Assembly: GCA_024235855.1 (NCBI GenBank)
Contig: JACKLN010000009.1
Coordinates: 112,347-176,346, forward strand
Reading direction: 5' to 3'
DNA: 64,000 nt
Origin: Burkholderiaceae bacterium
GTDB taxonomy: Bacteria > Pseudomonadota > Gammaproteobacteria > Burkholderiales > Burkholderiaceae_C
The translations under genes were made by a program, and so were the position numbers. Position 1 is the stretch's first letter. Each line of letters begins with the position of its first letter. Below the pieces are notes generated by a model. That model searched no databases, had not been told where the DNA came from, and saw only the letters and a program-made list of their open reading frames with translations. Below are positions 27,791 through 38,607 of this stretch, in pieces.

Positions 27791-28895
27791 ATGGACAACG
27801 AACAGATCAACCTCATCGGCACCCGACTGGCCGACCTCTCAGCGCGCACCGACGCGCTAAGGGGGTATCTTTGACTACGACCGAAAGGCCCTGCGCCTGA
27901 ACGAGGTCAACGCCGCGCTCGAGAACCCGGCCATCTGGAACGAGCCCAAGCGCGCGCAGGAACTCGGCCGCGAGAAGAAGACGCTGGAGACCGTGGTCGA
28001 GACCATCGACCACCTGGCCAGCAACCTGGCCGACAACTCCGAGCTCTACGAGATGTCGAAGGCCGAGGGCGACGAGGACGGCCTGCAGGCCATCGACGCC
28101 GAGGCCGACGCGCTCGAGAAGGCGGTCGAGGAACTCGAGTTCCGCCGGATGTTCAACAACCCGGCCGACCCCGGCAACTGCTTCATCGACATCCAGGCCG
28201 GCGCCGGCGGCACCGAGGCCTGCGACTGGGCGCAGATGCTGCTGCGCCAGTACCTCAAGTACTGCGAGCGCAAGGGCTTCAAGGCCGAGGTGCTGGAAGA
28301 GAGCGAGGGCGACACTGCCGGCATCCGCAGCGCCACGCTGAAAGTGGAAGGCGACTACGCCTTCGGCCACCTGCGCACCGAGACCGGTGTGCACCGCCTG
28401 GTGCGCAAGAGCCCGTTCGACAGCGCCGGCGGCCGCCACACCAGCTTCGCCAGCCTGTTCGTGTATCCCGAGGTGGACGACACGATCGAGATCGACATCA
28501 ACCCGGCCGACGTGCGCACCGACACCTTCCGCGCCAGCGGCGCCGGTGGACAGCACATCAACAAGACCGACTCGGCCGTGCGCCTGACGCACATGCCCAC
28601 TGGCATCGTCGTGCAGTGCCAGAACAGCCGCAGCCAGCACAGCAACCGCGACGAGGCCTGGCGCGTGCTGCGCGCGCGCCTGTACGAGCACGAGATGCGC
28701 AAGCAGCGCGAGGCCCAGCAGAAGCTCGAGGACAGCAAGACCGACGTCGGCTGGGGCCACCAGATCCGCAGCTACGTGCTGGACCAGAGCCGCATCAAGG
28801 ACCTGCGCACCAACGTCGAGATCTCCAACACCCAGAAGGTGCTGGACGGCGACCTCGACCCCTTCATCACGGCCAGCCTCAAACAGGGGCTGTGA
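27791..28895 (+). CDS. prfB: Peptide chain release factor 2, with programmed +1 frameshift
   Basis: Recognises UAA and UGA stop codons. The first 27 codons (MDNEQINLIGTRLADL...) run into an in-frame TGA at 27872; reading continues in the +1 frame from GAC 27873. The slippery site is TATCTTTGAC, preceded by the Shine-Dalgarno-like AGGGGG at 27860-27865, as in E. coli. The protein is about 367 residues. The GGQ loop is in ASGAGGQHINKTDSAVRLT, where GGQ triggers peptide release. pepN follows 22 bases later. The frameshift autoregulates RF2 level and is not a sequencing error. Confidence 0.97.
27860..27875 (+). promoter_or_regulatory. prfB programmed frameshift signal
   Basis: AGGGGG (27860-27865), TAT, CTT slip codon (27869-27871), TGA stop (27872-27874) followed by C. 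This is the classic RF2 autoregulatory arrangement: low RF2 lets the ribosome pause at TGA and slip +1 onto TTT. Confidence 0.95.
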
Positions 28896-28917
28896 CCTGC
28901 CCGGAGACATCCCACCC

Positions 28918-31572
28918 ATGAAAGAAGGCACCGCCACGGTGGTGCGGCGCGAGGACTACGCGCCGCCCGCCTACTGGATCCGCGAGGTCGAGCTCACGTT
29001 CGACCTCGACCCGGCCAAGACCATCGTCGCCAGCCGGCTGCACATCGAGCGCAACGCGACGGGCCCCGGTGGCCCGCTGGTGCTGCACGGCGAGGACCTG
29101 AACCTGCTGCGCGTGCAGGCCGATGGCCAGAGCGTGTCGTTCCGCCACGAGGACAACCTGCTGGTGATCGAGCAGCCCCCGGTGGCCGAGCGCTTCGTGC
29201 TCGAGGTGCGCAACACCTGTGCCCCGGCGAAGAACACCCAGCTCAGCGGCCTGTACGAGAGTGGCAGCGGCCTGTTCACGCAGTGCGAGGCCGAAGGCTT
29301 CCGCCGCATCGCCTTCTTCCTCGACCGGCCGGACGTGATGGCCGTGTTCAAGGTCACGCTGCGCGCCGACAAGCGCCGCTACCCCACGCTGCTGAGCAAC
29401 GGCAACCTGCTCGAGCAGGGCGAACTCGACGGCGGCCGGCACTTCGCCGTCTGGCACGACCCCTTCCCCAAGCCCAGCTACCTGTTCGCGCTGGTGGCGG
29501 CTGACCTGGTGGCGCGCGAGCAGCGCATCGTCGCCCGCAACGGCCGTGAGCACCTGCTGCAGATCTATGTCAATCGCGGCGATCTCGGCCGCACCGAGCA
29601 CGCGATGGCCTCGCTGATGGCGTCGGTGGTCTGGGACGAAGCCCGCTTCGGCCTGCCGCTGGACCTGGAGCGCTTCATGGTCGTCGCCGTCGACGACTTC
29701 AACATGGGGGCCATGGAGAACAAGGGCCTCAACATCTTCAACACGAAGTACGTGCTGGCCGACGCCGCCACCGCCACCGACGATGACTTCTTCGGCATCG
29801 AGAGCGTCATCGGCCACGAGTACTTCCACAACTGGACGGGCAACCGCATCACCTGCCGCGACTGGTTCCAGCTGTCGCTCAAGGAAGGCCTCACGGTCTT
29901 CCGCGACCAGGAGTTCAGCATGGACATGGCGGGCGATCCGAGCGCCCGCGCCGTGCAGCGCATCGAGGCGGTGGCCAACCTGCGCCGGTCGCAGTTCGCC
30001 GAGGATGCGGGCGCCATGGCGCACCCGGTGCGCCCGGACACCTACGCCGCGATCGACAACTTCTACACCGCCACCGTCTACGAGAAAGGCGCCGAGGTCG
30101 TGCGCATGATGCACACCCTCGTCGGCCGTGACGGCTTCGCGCGTGGCATGAAGCTCTACTTCGAGCGCCACGACGGGCAGGCCGTGACCTGCGATCACTT
30201 CGCCCAGGCCGTCGCCGACGCCAACCCCGGCAGCGCGCTGGCCGAGCACCTGGACGTCTTCAAGCGCTGGTATGCGCAGGCCGGCACGCCGCGCCTGCAC
30301 GCGCGCGGCCAGTGGGACGCCGAGACACGCCGCTACACGCTGACCCTGCGCCAGGACAACCCGCCCTCCCCTGGGCAGGCGAACAAGCTGCCGCAGCTGA
30401 TCCCGGTGCAGGCCGCGCTGCTGACCCCCGACGGACACGAGCTGGCGCAGCGCATGCTGGTGCTGACCGAGGCCGAACAGCACTTCGTCTTCGACGGCAT
30501 CGACAGCGCACCGGTGCCGTCGCTGCTGCGTGGCTTCTCGGCCCCGGTGGTCCTCGACGACGGCCTGGACGACGAGGGATTGCTGGTGCTGCTGAAGCAC
30601 GACGCCGATGCCTTCAACCGCTGGGAAGCCGGCCAACGCCTGGCGCTGCGCCGCGTGCTGGCCGCGTTGCCCGGCACGGACGCTCCGGTGCTGGATGCTG
30701 CCTTCATCGAGGCCATGCGCGCCGTGCTGAACGACGGCACGTTGCACCCGGCTTTCCGCGCCCTGGCCCTGACCCTGCCCGACGAGGCCTACATCGCCGA
30801 ACAGGTGAGCCCGGTCGACCCGGCGCGCATCCACGCCGTACGCGAAGCGATGCTCGACCAGCTGGCGGCTGCGCTGCAACCCGACTGGCAGCGCGCCTGG
30901 GCGGCGAACCAGGTGCGCGAAGGCTATCGCCCGACCCCGCTGCAGGCCGGCAGGCGGGCCCTGGCCAACCGCGCCCTGGCCATGCTGGTTCGCCAAGCGG
31001 TGGCCAGTGGCGACCCGGTCTGGCCCGGCCGCGCCTACCAGCGCGTGAAGGACGCCACCAACATGACCGACCGTCAGGGTGCGCTGTGGGCCTTGATCGG
31101 CGCGCGATCGGCCCTGGCACCCCAGGCGCTGGCGCACTTCCACTCCGCTGCGCAGGGCAACGCCCTGGTGCTGGACAAGTGGTTCTCGCTGCAGGCCATG
31201 GCACCCGAGGCTCCGGGCGATGCCGGTGCCGGCGTGCTGGGCCAGGTCCGTGCGTTGCTCAAGCACCCGGACTTCTCGCTGAGGAATCCGAACCGGGCGC
31301 GCAGCCTGGTCTTCGCGCTGTGCATGGGCAACCCGGCCGCCTTCCACCGCATCGACGCCGCCGGCTACGTGTTCTGGGCCGAGCAACTGCTGGCCCTGGA
31401 CGTGATGAACCCGCAGCTCGCTGCGCGCCTGGCGCGTGCGCTGGACCGCTGGAACGTGCTGGCCGAGCCCTGCCGCAGTGCGGCCCGCGAAGCGATTGCC
31501 CGCGTCGCGGCCAAACCTGACCTGAGCGCCGACTTGCGGGAGATCGTCACCCGCGCCCTGGAGACCGAATGA
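28918..31572 (+). CDS. pepN: Aminopeptidase N
   Basis: 884 residues, E. coli-like size (about 870). The M1 metallopeptidase motifs are the exopeptidase signature GAMENKGLNIFNTKYVLADA and the zinc site VIGHEYFHNWTGNRITCRDW (HEYFH plus downstream Glu in LKEGLTVFRDQEFS). It removes N-terminal residues from peptides in the cytosol. It follows prfB by 22 bases and is itself followed by a hairpin-bearing spacer and fbp. Confidence 0.96.
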   Translation: MKEGTATVVRREDYAPPAYWIREVELTFDLDPAKTIVASRLHIERNATGPGGPLVLHGEDLNLLRVQADGQSVSFRHEDNLLVIEQPPVAERFVLEVRNTCAPAKNTQLSGLYESGSGLFTQCEAEGFRRIAFFLDRPDVMAVFKVTLRADKRRYPTLLSNGNLLEQGELDGGRHFAVWHDPFPKPSYLFALVAADLVAREQRIVARNGREHLLQIYVNRGDLGRTEHAMASLMASVVWDEARFGLPLDLERFMVVAVDDFNMGAMENKGLNIFNTKYVLADAATATDDDFFGIESVIGHEYFHNWTGNRITCRDWFQLSLKEGLTVFRDQEFSMDMAGDPSARAVQRIEAVANLRRSQFAEDAGAMAHPVRPDTYAAIDNFYTATVYEKGAEVVRMMHTLVGRDGFARGMKLYFERHDGQAVTCDHFAQAVADANPGSALAEHLDVFKRWYAQAGTPRLHARGQWDAETRRYTLTLRQDNPPSPGQANKLPQLIPVQAALLTPDGHELAQRMLVLTEAEQHFVFDGIDSAPVPSLLRGFSAPVVLDDGLDDEGLLVLLKHDADAFNRWEAGQRLALRRVLAALPGTDAPVLDAAFIEAMRAVLNDGTLHPAFRALALTLPDEAYIAEQVSPVDPARIHAVREAMLDQLAAALQPDWQRAWAANQVREGYRPTPLQAGRRALANRALAMLVRQAVASGDPVWPGRAYQRVKDATNMTDRQGALWALIGARSALAPQALAHFHSAAQGNALVLDKWFSLQAMAPEAPGDAGAGVLGQVRALLKHPDFSLRNPNRARSLVFALCMGNPAAFHRIDAAGYVFWAEQLLALDVMNPQLAARLARALDRWNVLAEPCRSAAREAIARVAAKPDLSADLREIVTRALETE

Positions 31573-31582
31573 TGAAACCCCC

Positions 31583-31638
31583 CGCTCACTTCGTTCGCGG
31601 CCCCCAAGGGGCCCAGGCCACCCTTGGGGCGGCCCGGC
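31583..31638 (+). repeat. Palindromic intergenic element between pepN and fbp
   Basis: The 78-base spacer contains CCCGCTCACTTCGTTCGC and then the hairpin CCCCAAGGG (31602-31610) / CCCTTGGGG (31621-31629), stem 9, loop 10, ending in CGGCCCGGC. Segments of this type are, from memory, common between genes in Comamonadaceae-like genomes. Only one copy is in this window. It could work as a processing or attenuation site; its right edge touches the ribosome binding site of fbp (AGGAGG at 31639). Confidence 0.5.
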
Positions 31639-31650
31639 AGGAGGCCTGAC

Positions 31651-32664
31651 ATGCCCCGCCGTATCAGCCTCACCCAGTACCTCGTCGAACAGCAGCGCGA
31701 GCATGGCCACATCCCGGGCCAGCTGCGCCTGCTGATCGAGGTCGTCGCCCGCGCCTGCAAGCGCATCGCCATCTCGGTCAACAAGGGCGCGCTCGGCGAC
31801 GTGCTGGGCACCGCCGGCAGCGAGAACGTGCAGGGCGAGGTGCAGAAGAAGCTCGACGTCATCGCCAACGAGGTGCTGGTCGAGGCCAACGAGTGGGGTG
31901 GCCACCTCGCGGCCATGGCCAGCGAGGAGATGGACTCCATCCACGTCGTGCCCAACCGCTACCCACAGGGCGAGTACCTGCTGCTGTTCGACCCGCTGGA
32001 CGGCAGCAGCAACATCGACGTCAACGTCTCCATCGGCACCATCTTCAGCGTGCTGCGCAAGCAGGGTCACACGCGCGGCGTCAGCGAGGAGGACTTCCTG
32101 CAGCCCGGCAAGCACCAGGCCGCGGCCGGTTACTGCGTCTACGGCCCGCAGACCACGCTGGTGCTGACGGTGGGCAGCGGCGTCATCATGTTCACGCTCG
32201 ACCGCGAGACCGGTTCCTGGCTGCTCACCGAGGAAGGCGTGCAGATCCCGGAGGACACCAAGGAGTTCGCGATCAACATGTCGAACATGCGCCACTGGGC
32301 ACCGCCGGTGAAGCGCTACATCGACGAATGCCTGCAGGGCAAGGAAGGCCCTCGCGGCAAGGACTTCAACATGCGCTGGGTGGCCAGCATGGTGGCCGAC
32401 GTGCACCGCATCCTCACGCGCGGTGGCGTCTTCATGTACCCCTGGGACCAGCGCGAACCGGACAAGCCGGGCAAGCTGCGCCTGATGTACGAGGCCAACC
32501 CGATGGCCTTCCTCGTCGAGCAGGCCGGTGGCCGGGCGACCAACGGGCACGAGCGCATCCTGGACATCGTGCCGAAGAAGCTGCACGAACGCGTGAGCGT
32601 GATGCTGGGCTCGCGCCACGAGGTCGAGCGCGTGACGGGTTACCACGCGGACACGCCTGCCTGA
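31651..32664 (+). CDS. fbp: Fructose-1,6-bisphosphatase, class I
   Basis: 337 residues, the normal class I size. Metal-binding motifs: FDPLDGSSNIDVNVSIGT (the DPLDGSS triad) and ASEEMDS. C-terminal YEANPMAFLVEQAGGRA with the substrate-binding part and ATNGHERILDIVP. It dephosphorylates fructose 1,6-bisphosphate in gluconeogenesis or the Calvin cycle. AGGAGG lies 6 bases before ATG 31651. No other Calvin-cycle gene is in the window, so a housekeeping role is likelier. Confidence 0.96.
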   Translation: MPRRISLTQYLVEQQREHGHIPGQLRLLIEVVARACKRIAISVNKGALGDVLGTAGSENVQGEVQKKLDVIANEVLVEANEWGGHLAAMASEEMDSIHVVPNRYPQGEYLLLFDPLDGSSNIDVNVSIGTIFSVLRKQGHTRGVSEEDFLQPGKHQAAAGYCVYGPQTTLVLTVGSGVIMFTLDRETGSWLLTEEGVQIPEDTKEFAINMSNMRHWAPPVKRYIDECLQGKEGPRGKDFNMRWVASMVADVHRILTRGGVFMYPWDQREPDKPGKLRLMYEANPMAFLVEQAGGRATNGHERILDIVPKKLHERVSVMLGSRHEVERVTGYHADTPA

Positions 32665-32698
32665 TCCTTCGGCCTGAACCATTGGTTGCATGGCAGGC

Positions 32699-32704
32699 TA
32701 TACT
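32699..32704 (+). promoter_or_regulatory. Probable -10 box of tRNA-Thr
   Basis: TATACT lies 10 bases upstream of the mature 5' end at 32715, the right place for a sigma-70 -10 element. A good -35 at 16-18 bases upstream is not apparent. Confidence 0.4.
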
Positions 32705-32714
32705 TGCGGGCTTG

Positions 32715-32790
32715 GCCGGTGTAGCTCAGTTGGTAGAGCAGCGCATTCGTAATGCGAAGGTCGGGAGTTCGACTCTCTTCACCGGCACCA
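32715..32790 (+). tRNA. tRNA-Thr (anticodon CGT)
   Basis: 76 bases with an encoded 3' CCA. Acceptor GCCGGTG / CACCGGC, D arm GCTCAGTTGGTAGAGC, anticodon loop TTCGTAA and T loop TTCGACT. Reads ACG codons. Confidence 0.97.
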
Positions 32791-32800
32791 ACCTCCGTGG

Positions 32801-32837
32801 AAAGCCCGCCCGTCGCGCTGCGACCGGCGGGCTTTTT
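32801..32837 (+). terminator. Rho-independent terminator after tRNA-Thr
   Basis: Stem AAAGCCCGCC (32801-32810) / GGCGGGCTTT (32826-32835) with an inner GTCGC/GCGAC extension, then a T-run to 32837. It lies ten bases beyond the tRNA 3' end. Confidence 0.85.
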
Positions 32838-32896
32838 CACGTTTGGCGGCTTCTGGGCTACGCTGCACACAGACACTCTGGCCTACAGTGGGCGCC

Positions 32897-33193
32897 ATGA
32901 ACACCTCCAGCGTCGCCCTGTCCGGCATGGCCGCTGCGCAGCAGCGCCTGCAGGCGCACGCACACAACCTGGCCAACGGGGGCACCGAGGGTTTCCGCCG
33001 CAGCATGGTCGCGCAGACCGAGGCTGCCACGGGCGGAACCACGGCCACCTGGCAGCGCGCCGCGGCAACGGGCCCGGACCTGGCTGCCGACATGGTGGGG
33101 CAGCTGAGCGCCAGCCATGCCTTCATGGCCAATCTGGCCGTGTTCAAGGCCGGCGACACCATGGCGGGCGCCCTGCTCGACGCCGTCGCCTGA
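32897..33193 (+). CDS. Small flagellar basal-body rod-like protein
   Basis: 98 residues. The N-terminal LSGMAAAQQRLQAHAHNLAN and GGTEGFRR resemble the flagellar rod/hook signature (NLAN-x-x-T-x-G-F/Y) of FlgB, FlgC and FlgG. The C-terminal half (ASHAFMANLAVFKAGDTMAG) resembles the helical end of rod proteins. The protein is much shorter than FlgC and no flagellar gene is nearby, so it may be an orphan rod-like protein or have another assembly role. GTG-rich codon use is like its neighbours. Confidence 0.6.
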   Translation: MNTSSVALSGMAAAQQRLQAHAHNLANGGTEGFRRSMVAQTEAATGGTTATWQRAAATGPDLAADMVGQLSASHAFMANLAVFKAGDTMAGALLDAVA

Positions 33194-33228
33194 CCCGCTG
33201 GATCGGGCGCCGGCGCCACAATGCGCCG

Positions 33229-33528
33229 ATGTCCGACGACTGCCAGATCTTCGTCCCACCTTCCTTCGTGGCCCTGTTCGTGGCTCCGGGACGGATCAAG
33301 CCGACCGCGGCACGCGAGCACATCGCCGAGCGCTACGAACTCTGCGAGGACCTGGCGCAGATGCTCCTGGAGACCGCACGAACGCAGCGCTGGTCGCTGG
33401 GCATCACCACCGCCGACACGCTGGAGCGCATCGCACGCGGCTTGCCGGTGAGCGGGCTGGATCTCAGCGAAGCCGAGACCGGCTGGGTGATGACCCGCCT
33501 GGCCGAACTGCTGGGGCCCGGCGACTGA
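33229..33528 (+). CDS. Conserved small protein of unknown function
   Basis: 99 residues: CQIFVPPSFVALFVAPGRIK at the N-terminus, then AREHIAERYELCEDLAQML and ERIARGLPVSGLDLSEAETG. I recall close relatives in Burkholderiales carrying the vague label ATPase with chaperone activity, but no nucleotide-binding motif is visible, so I give no function. It is 35 bases downstream of the rod-like gene and converges with aceE. Confidence 0.6.
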   Translation: MSDDCQIFVPPSFVALFVAPGRIKPTAAREHIAERYELCEDLAQMLLETARTQRWSLGITTADTLERIARGLPVSGLDLSEAETGWVMTRLAELLGPGD

Positions 33529-36168
<2,640 letters not shown>

Positions 36169-36261
36169 GTCGGGACTGTAGCGGCGCCCTTGCGCGCCGA
36201 TGACGCGGTCGGTTTCAGGGTCTTCACCATCGATTCACAGACCGGCCCTACCGTGCACGAC

Positions 36262-36576
36262 ATGGATGCCCGAGACCTGCCGCCCCGTGTCGCCGCGCTC
36301 TACGCGCAGGCCTCCGGGCCGGAGCGCGTGACCCTGCTCAACCGCCTGCTGCGCCCGCTGGGGCCGCTGGCGCTGGTGACGGTGGCGGCCGGTGCCTTCG
36401 GCGGGCTGCTGCCCAGCGGGCCGGACGCCCGCTGGCGCGAGGCCGAGGTGTCGCTGGACGACACGCGACGCCTGGGCACCGCCCAGGTGCTGGCGCTGGC
36501 CGACTACGTGGCGCAGAAGGACCCCGGGGTGCTGGTGGCCCTGACCATCGACGACGCCCCTGAGCCGCCGACCTGA
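36262..36576 (+). CDS. Hypothetical protein
   Basis: 104 residues. The N-terminal half is amphipathic (PRVAALYAQASGPERVTLLNR), then a hydrophobic stretch LALVTVAAGAFGGLL. The C-terminal part (TRRLGTAQVLALADYVAQKD) is helical. It may be a small membrane-associated protein. I do not recognise a family. It is between the divergent aceE and a convergent neighbour. Confidence 0.5.
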   Translation: MDARDLPPRVAALYAQASGPERVTLLNRLLRPLGPLALVTVAAGAFGGLLPSGPDARWREAEVSLDDTRRLGTAQVLALADYVAQKDPGVLVALTIDDAPEPPT

Positions 36577-36597
36577 GTCCGACGTGGCCTTCTGTCT

Positions 36598-37020
36598 TCA
36601 GCGCCCGAAGGCCTGCCGCAACGCCTGCCGCAGTTCGTCCTCGGTCTGTGGTGCGTGCAGCACCGCCACACGCTGGCCGCTGCCATCGAACAGCAGCACC
36701 GTGCCGTCGGCAGCCTGATGTCGGCGAGCGAACACCTGCCCCTCCGGCCGCGGCAGCGGCGCCACCACGAAATGCACGGCATCGGCATATTCACGCCGCA
36801 GCCCGTGCATCAGGTGCATCACGGCGGCCCCGGCCTGGTAGTTGCCGTCCATCGCCAGCACCAGCACCGCCTGACCCTGACCGATGCGCGACAGGTCCGT
36901 CGGGTAGCTGCCCTTGGGCAACTGACTCCAGACCAGGCCCAGGGTGGCGACCACGATCGCGGCGACGATCAGAACGCGGCGCCAGGCGGAGCGACGGTGG
37001 GATTCCGCTGCAGGTTTCAT
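36598..37020 (-). CDS. Hypothetical membrane-anchored protein
   Basis: 140 residues. An N-terminal anchor (VLIVAAIVVATLGLVWSQL) is followed by a domain reading AVLVLAMDGNYQAGAAVMHL, FVVAPLPRPEGQVFARRH and GTVLLFDGSGQRVAVLHAP. The order of strands and a late GTVLLFD resemble a thioredoxin-like fold without the CxxC. That is a weak comparison. The start at 37020 is chosen just before the anchor. Function unknown. Confidence 0.5.
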   Translation of the reverse strand: MKPAAESHRRSAWRRVLIVAAIVVATLGLVWSQLPKGSYPTDLSRIGQGQAVLVLAMDGNYQAGAAVMHLMHGLRREYADAVHFVVAPLPRPEGQVFARRHQAADGTVLLFDGSGQRVAVLHAPQTEDELRQALRQAFGR

Positions 37021-37129
37021 GGGGCCCCGCAGGATATCGATGCCGACATCAGCCGCACAGGCGCGGGTCTTTGCAGGCATCGCCCCACTGTCGCAGGTGG
37101 TGCCGCCAACGACCCGGCGGAGAGGCCCC

Positions 37130-37171
37130 GGAAAAGAACAAGGGGTCACGCTCTCTCGAACGTGACCCCTT
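37130..37171 (-). terminator. Hairpin after tRNA-Arg
   Basis: On the minus strand AAGGGGTCACG and CGTGACCCCTT pair over 11 bases (37161-37171 and 37140-37150) with a 10-base loop, followed by GTTCTTTTCC. It lies 8 bases after the tRNA 3' end. Confidence 0.7.
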
Positions 37172-37179
37172 GATGAAGG

Positions 37180-37256
37180 TGGCGCGGCTGGCAGGAATCG
37201 AACCCACGACCCCTTGGTTCGTAGCCAAGTACTCTATCCAGCTGAGCTACAGCCGC
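37180..37256 (-). tRNA. tRNA-Arg (anticodon ACG)
   Basis: 77 bases with encoded 3' CCA. Acceptor GCGGCTG / CAGCCGC, D arm GCTCAGCTGGATAGAGT, anticodon loop CTACGAA and T loop TTCGATT. Reads CGN codons after A34 deamination. Confidence 0.97.
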
Positions 37257-37267
37257 GCGAGCCCAAG

Positions 37268-37298
37268 ACTATAGCACGAGTTTTGGGTCGAGAGACAA
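37268..37298 (-). promoter_or_regulatory. Possible promoter of tRNA-Arg
   Basis: On the minus strand TTGTCT (37293-37298) and TATAGT (37268-37273) are separated by 19 bases. The -10 is 11 bases upstream of the tRNA 5' end. Confidence 0.4.
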
Positions 37299-37328
37299 GG
37301 ACGACCCCGGGGCGGCCTCCGACACCGT

Positions 37329-38576
37329 TCAGGCCCCCAGCGCACTGGCGGCGCGGTCGCAAGCGGCAGCGCGCGCCTCGTCGCCTTCCACCCGCGCCAG
37401 CGCGGCCAGGCGATGCCAGGCCAGGCGCCGGGTCGCCACGTCCAGGCGGGCGTCCTGAGCGGCAGGCTCCAGCAGCTGGCGCGCCTTGCCCCAGAGCTGG
37501 CGCTCGGCGAAGGCCGCACCCACGGCCGCCAGCAGCGCAGGCTCGTGGGCGTGCCGGGACGCGGCCTCCTGCAGACGCGGCAGCCAGTCGGCCCCGATGC
37601 CGGTCACCGACCGCATCAGCGCCGTGGCGATGCGAGCACGGTCCTCGGGGTCCAGCGATGCCAGCTTCTCCCACAGGGGCAGCAGCCACTGGCGAGCATC
37701 GTCGTGCGCTCCGAGCGCCGATGCGCGCTCGGCCGCCGTGGCCACGGTCGCTGGATCGCGCCGGTCGGACGCATCCAGACGCTGCCAGACCTGGCGCAGC
37801 TGATCGGCATCGTGCGGCGCGGCCAGCGCGTCGGCCGCCAGCGCGCGCAGCAGGCTGCGGGCCACGTCGGGCGAGAACGCCTGGTGGTTGGCCAGCAGCC
37901 GCGCCGTCTGCAGCGCCTCCAGCGGCGCGCGTGACAGCCGCGCCGCCGAAAGCTTCAGCCGCAGCGCCTGGGTGCGGCGCGCCACACCGGGGGGCAGGTC
38001 CGCCAGCAGCGCCAGTGCGCGCTCCGGGTCGCGGTCGTCCAGCGCCCACTCGGCGGCCAGCAGGCGCGCGCCGTCGTCGGCCCGGCGTGGTTGGCCGGGC
38101 TGCGCCAGCAGCGTGGCCAGCTGCGCAAGCTGCTCGTCGCGGCGGGCCCGGTCGGCCAGACGGTGTAGGCTGCCGGCGGCCAGCACATGGGCCAGCACGG
38201 CGAACTCGCGGTCGGTGCCGGCACCGTCGGCGTGCAGCACCAGCGCCCGTTGCGCAGCCTTGTGTGCGCGGCTGTAGCGGGCGCTGAAGTACTCGGCCAT
38301 CGACTCGCGCAATGCCGATTGCGCCGCACGTTCGCGCCGCAGCGCGCGCCACTCCGCCGCCCGCGTGGGCAGCGAGACCAGGGCCATCAGAGCCTGGGCC
38401 GCCATCAGCACCACGGCGCCACCGCCCAGCAACAGCACGACCGCCAGGTTCAGCGACAGGTCGGTGCGCCAGCCACCCCAGAAGATGCTGACGAGGCCGT
38501 CGTTGCGGCCGAAGGTCACCGCGGCCACCACGGCGGCCACGGCCACCAGCACCAGCCAGATCACATGGCGCATCAT
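37329..38576 (-). CDS. hemY: HemY-like membrane protein
   Basis: About 415 residues. Two N-terminal transmembrane segments (VIWLVLVAVAAVVAAVTFG and LNLAVVLLLGGGAVVLMAA) are followed by helical repeats (TPR-like), ARYSRAHKAAQRALVLHAD and LLAAEWALDDRDPERALALL being characteristic. HemY proteins of this kind (COG3071) lie beside heme genes in proteobacteria, but their role in heme synthesis is not firmly established and they are unrelated to the oxidase also called HemY in Gram-positives. It starts at 38576 or 38573 and is 31 bases after hemX. Confidence 0.85.
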   Translation of the reverse strand: MMRHVIWLVLVAVAAVVAAVTFGRNDGLVSIFWGGWRTDLSLNLAVVLLLGGGAVVLMAAQALMALVSLPTRAAEWRALRRERAAQSALRESMAEYFSARYSRAHKAAQRALVLHADGAGTDREFAVLAHVLAAGSLHRLADRARRDEQLAQLATLLAQPGQPRRADDGARLLAAEWALDDRDPERALALLADLPPGVARRTQALRLKLSAARLSRAPLEALQTARLLANHQAFSPDVARSLLRALAADALAAPHDADQLRQVWQRLDASDRRDPATVATAAERASALGAHDDARQWLLPLWEKLASLDPEDRARIATALMRSVTGIGADWLPRLQEAASRHAHEPALLAAVGAAFAERQLWGKARQLLEPAAQDARLDVATRRLAWHRLAALARVEGDEARAAACDRAASALGA

Positions 38577-38607
38577 CGCCGGCCGCTCCTGCCGCCCTGC
38601 CGGCGGT

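Noticed and set aside
27791..27993. Pseudogene reading of prfB because of the in-frame TGA at 27872
   Set aside because: The exact programmed frameshift signal is present, so the gene is functional.
28879..32691. A 1270-codon minus-strand frame through pepN and fbp
   Set aside because: Mirror of genes on the plus strand; no ribosome binding site or motif, and low-complexity composition.
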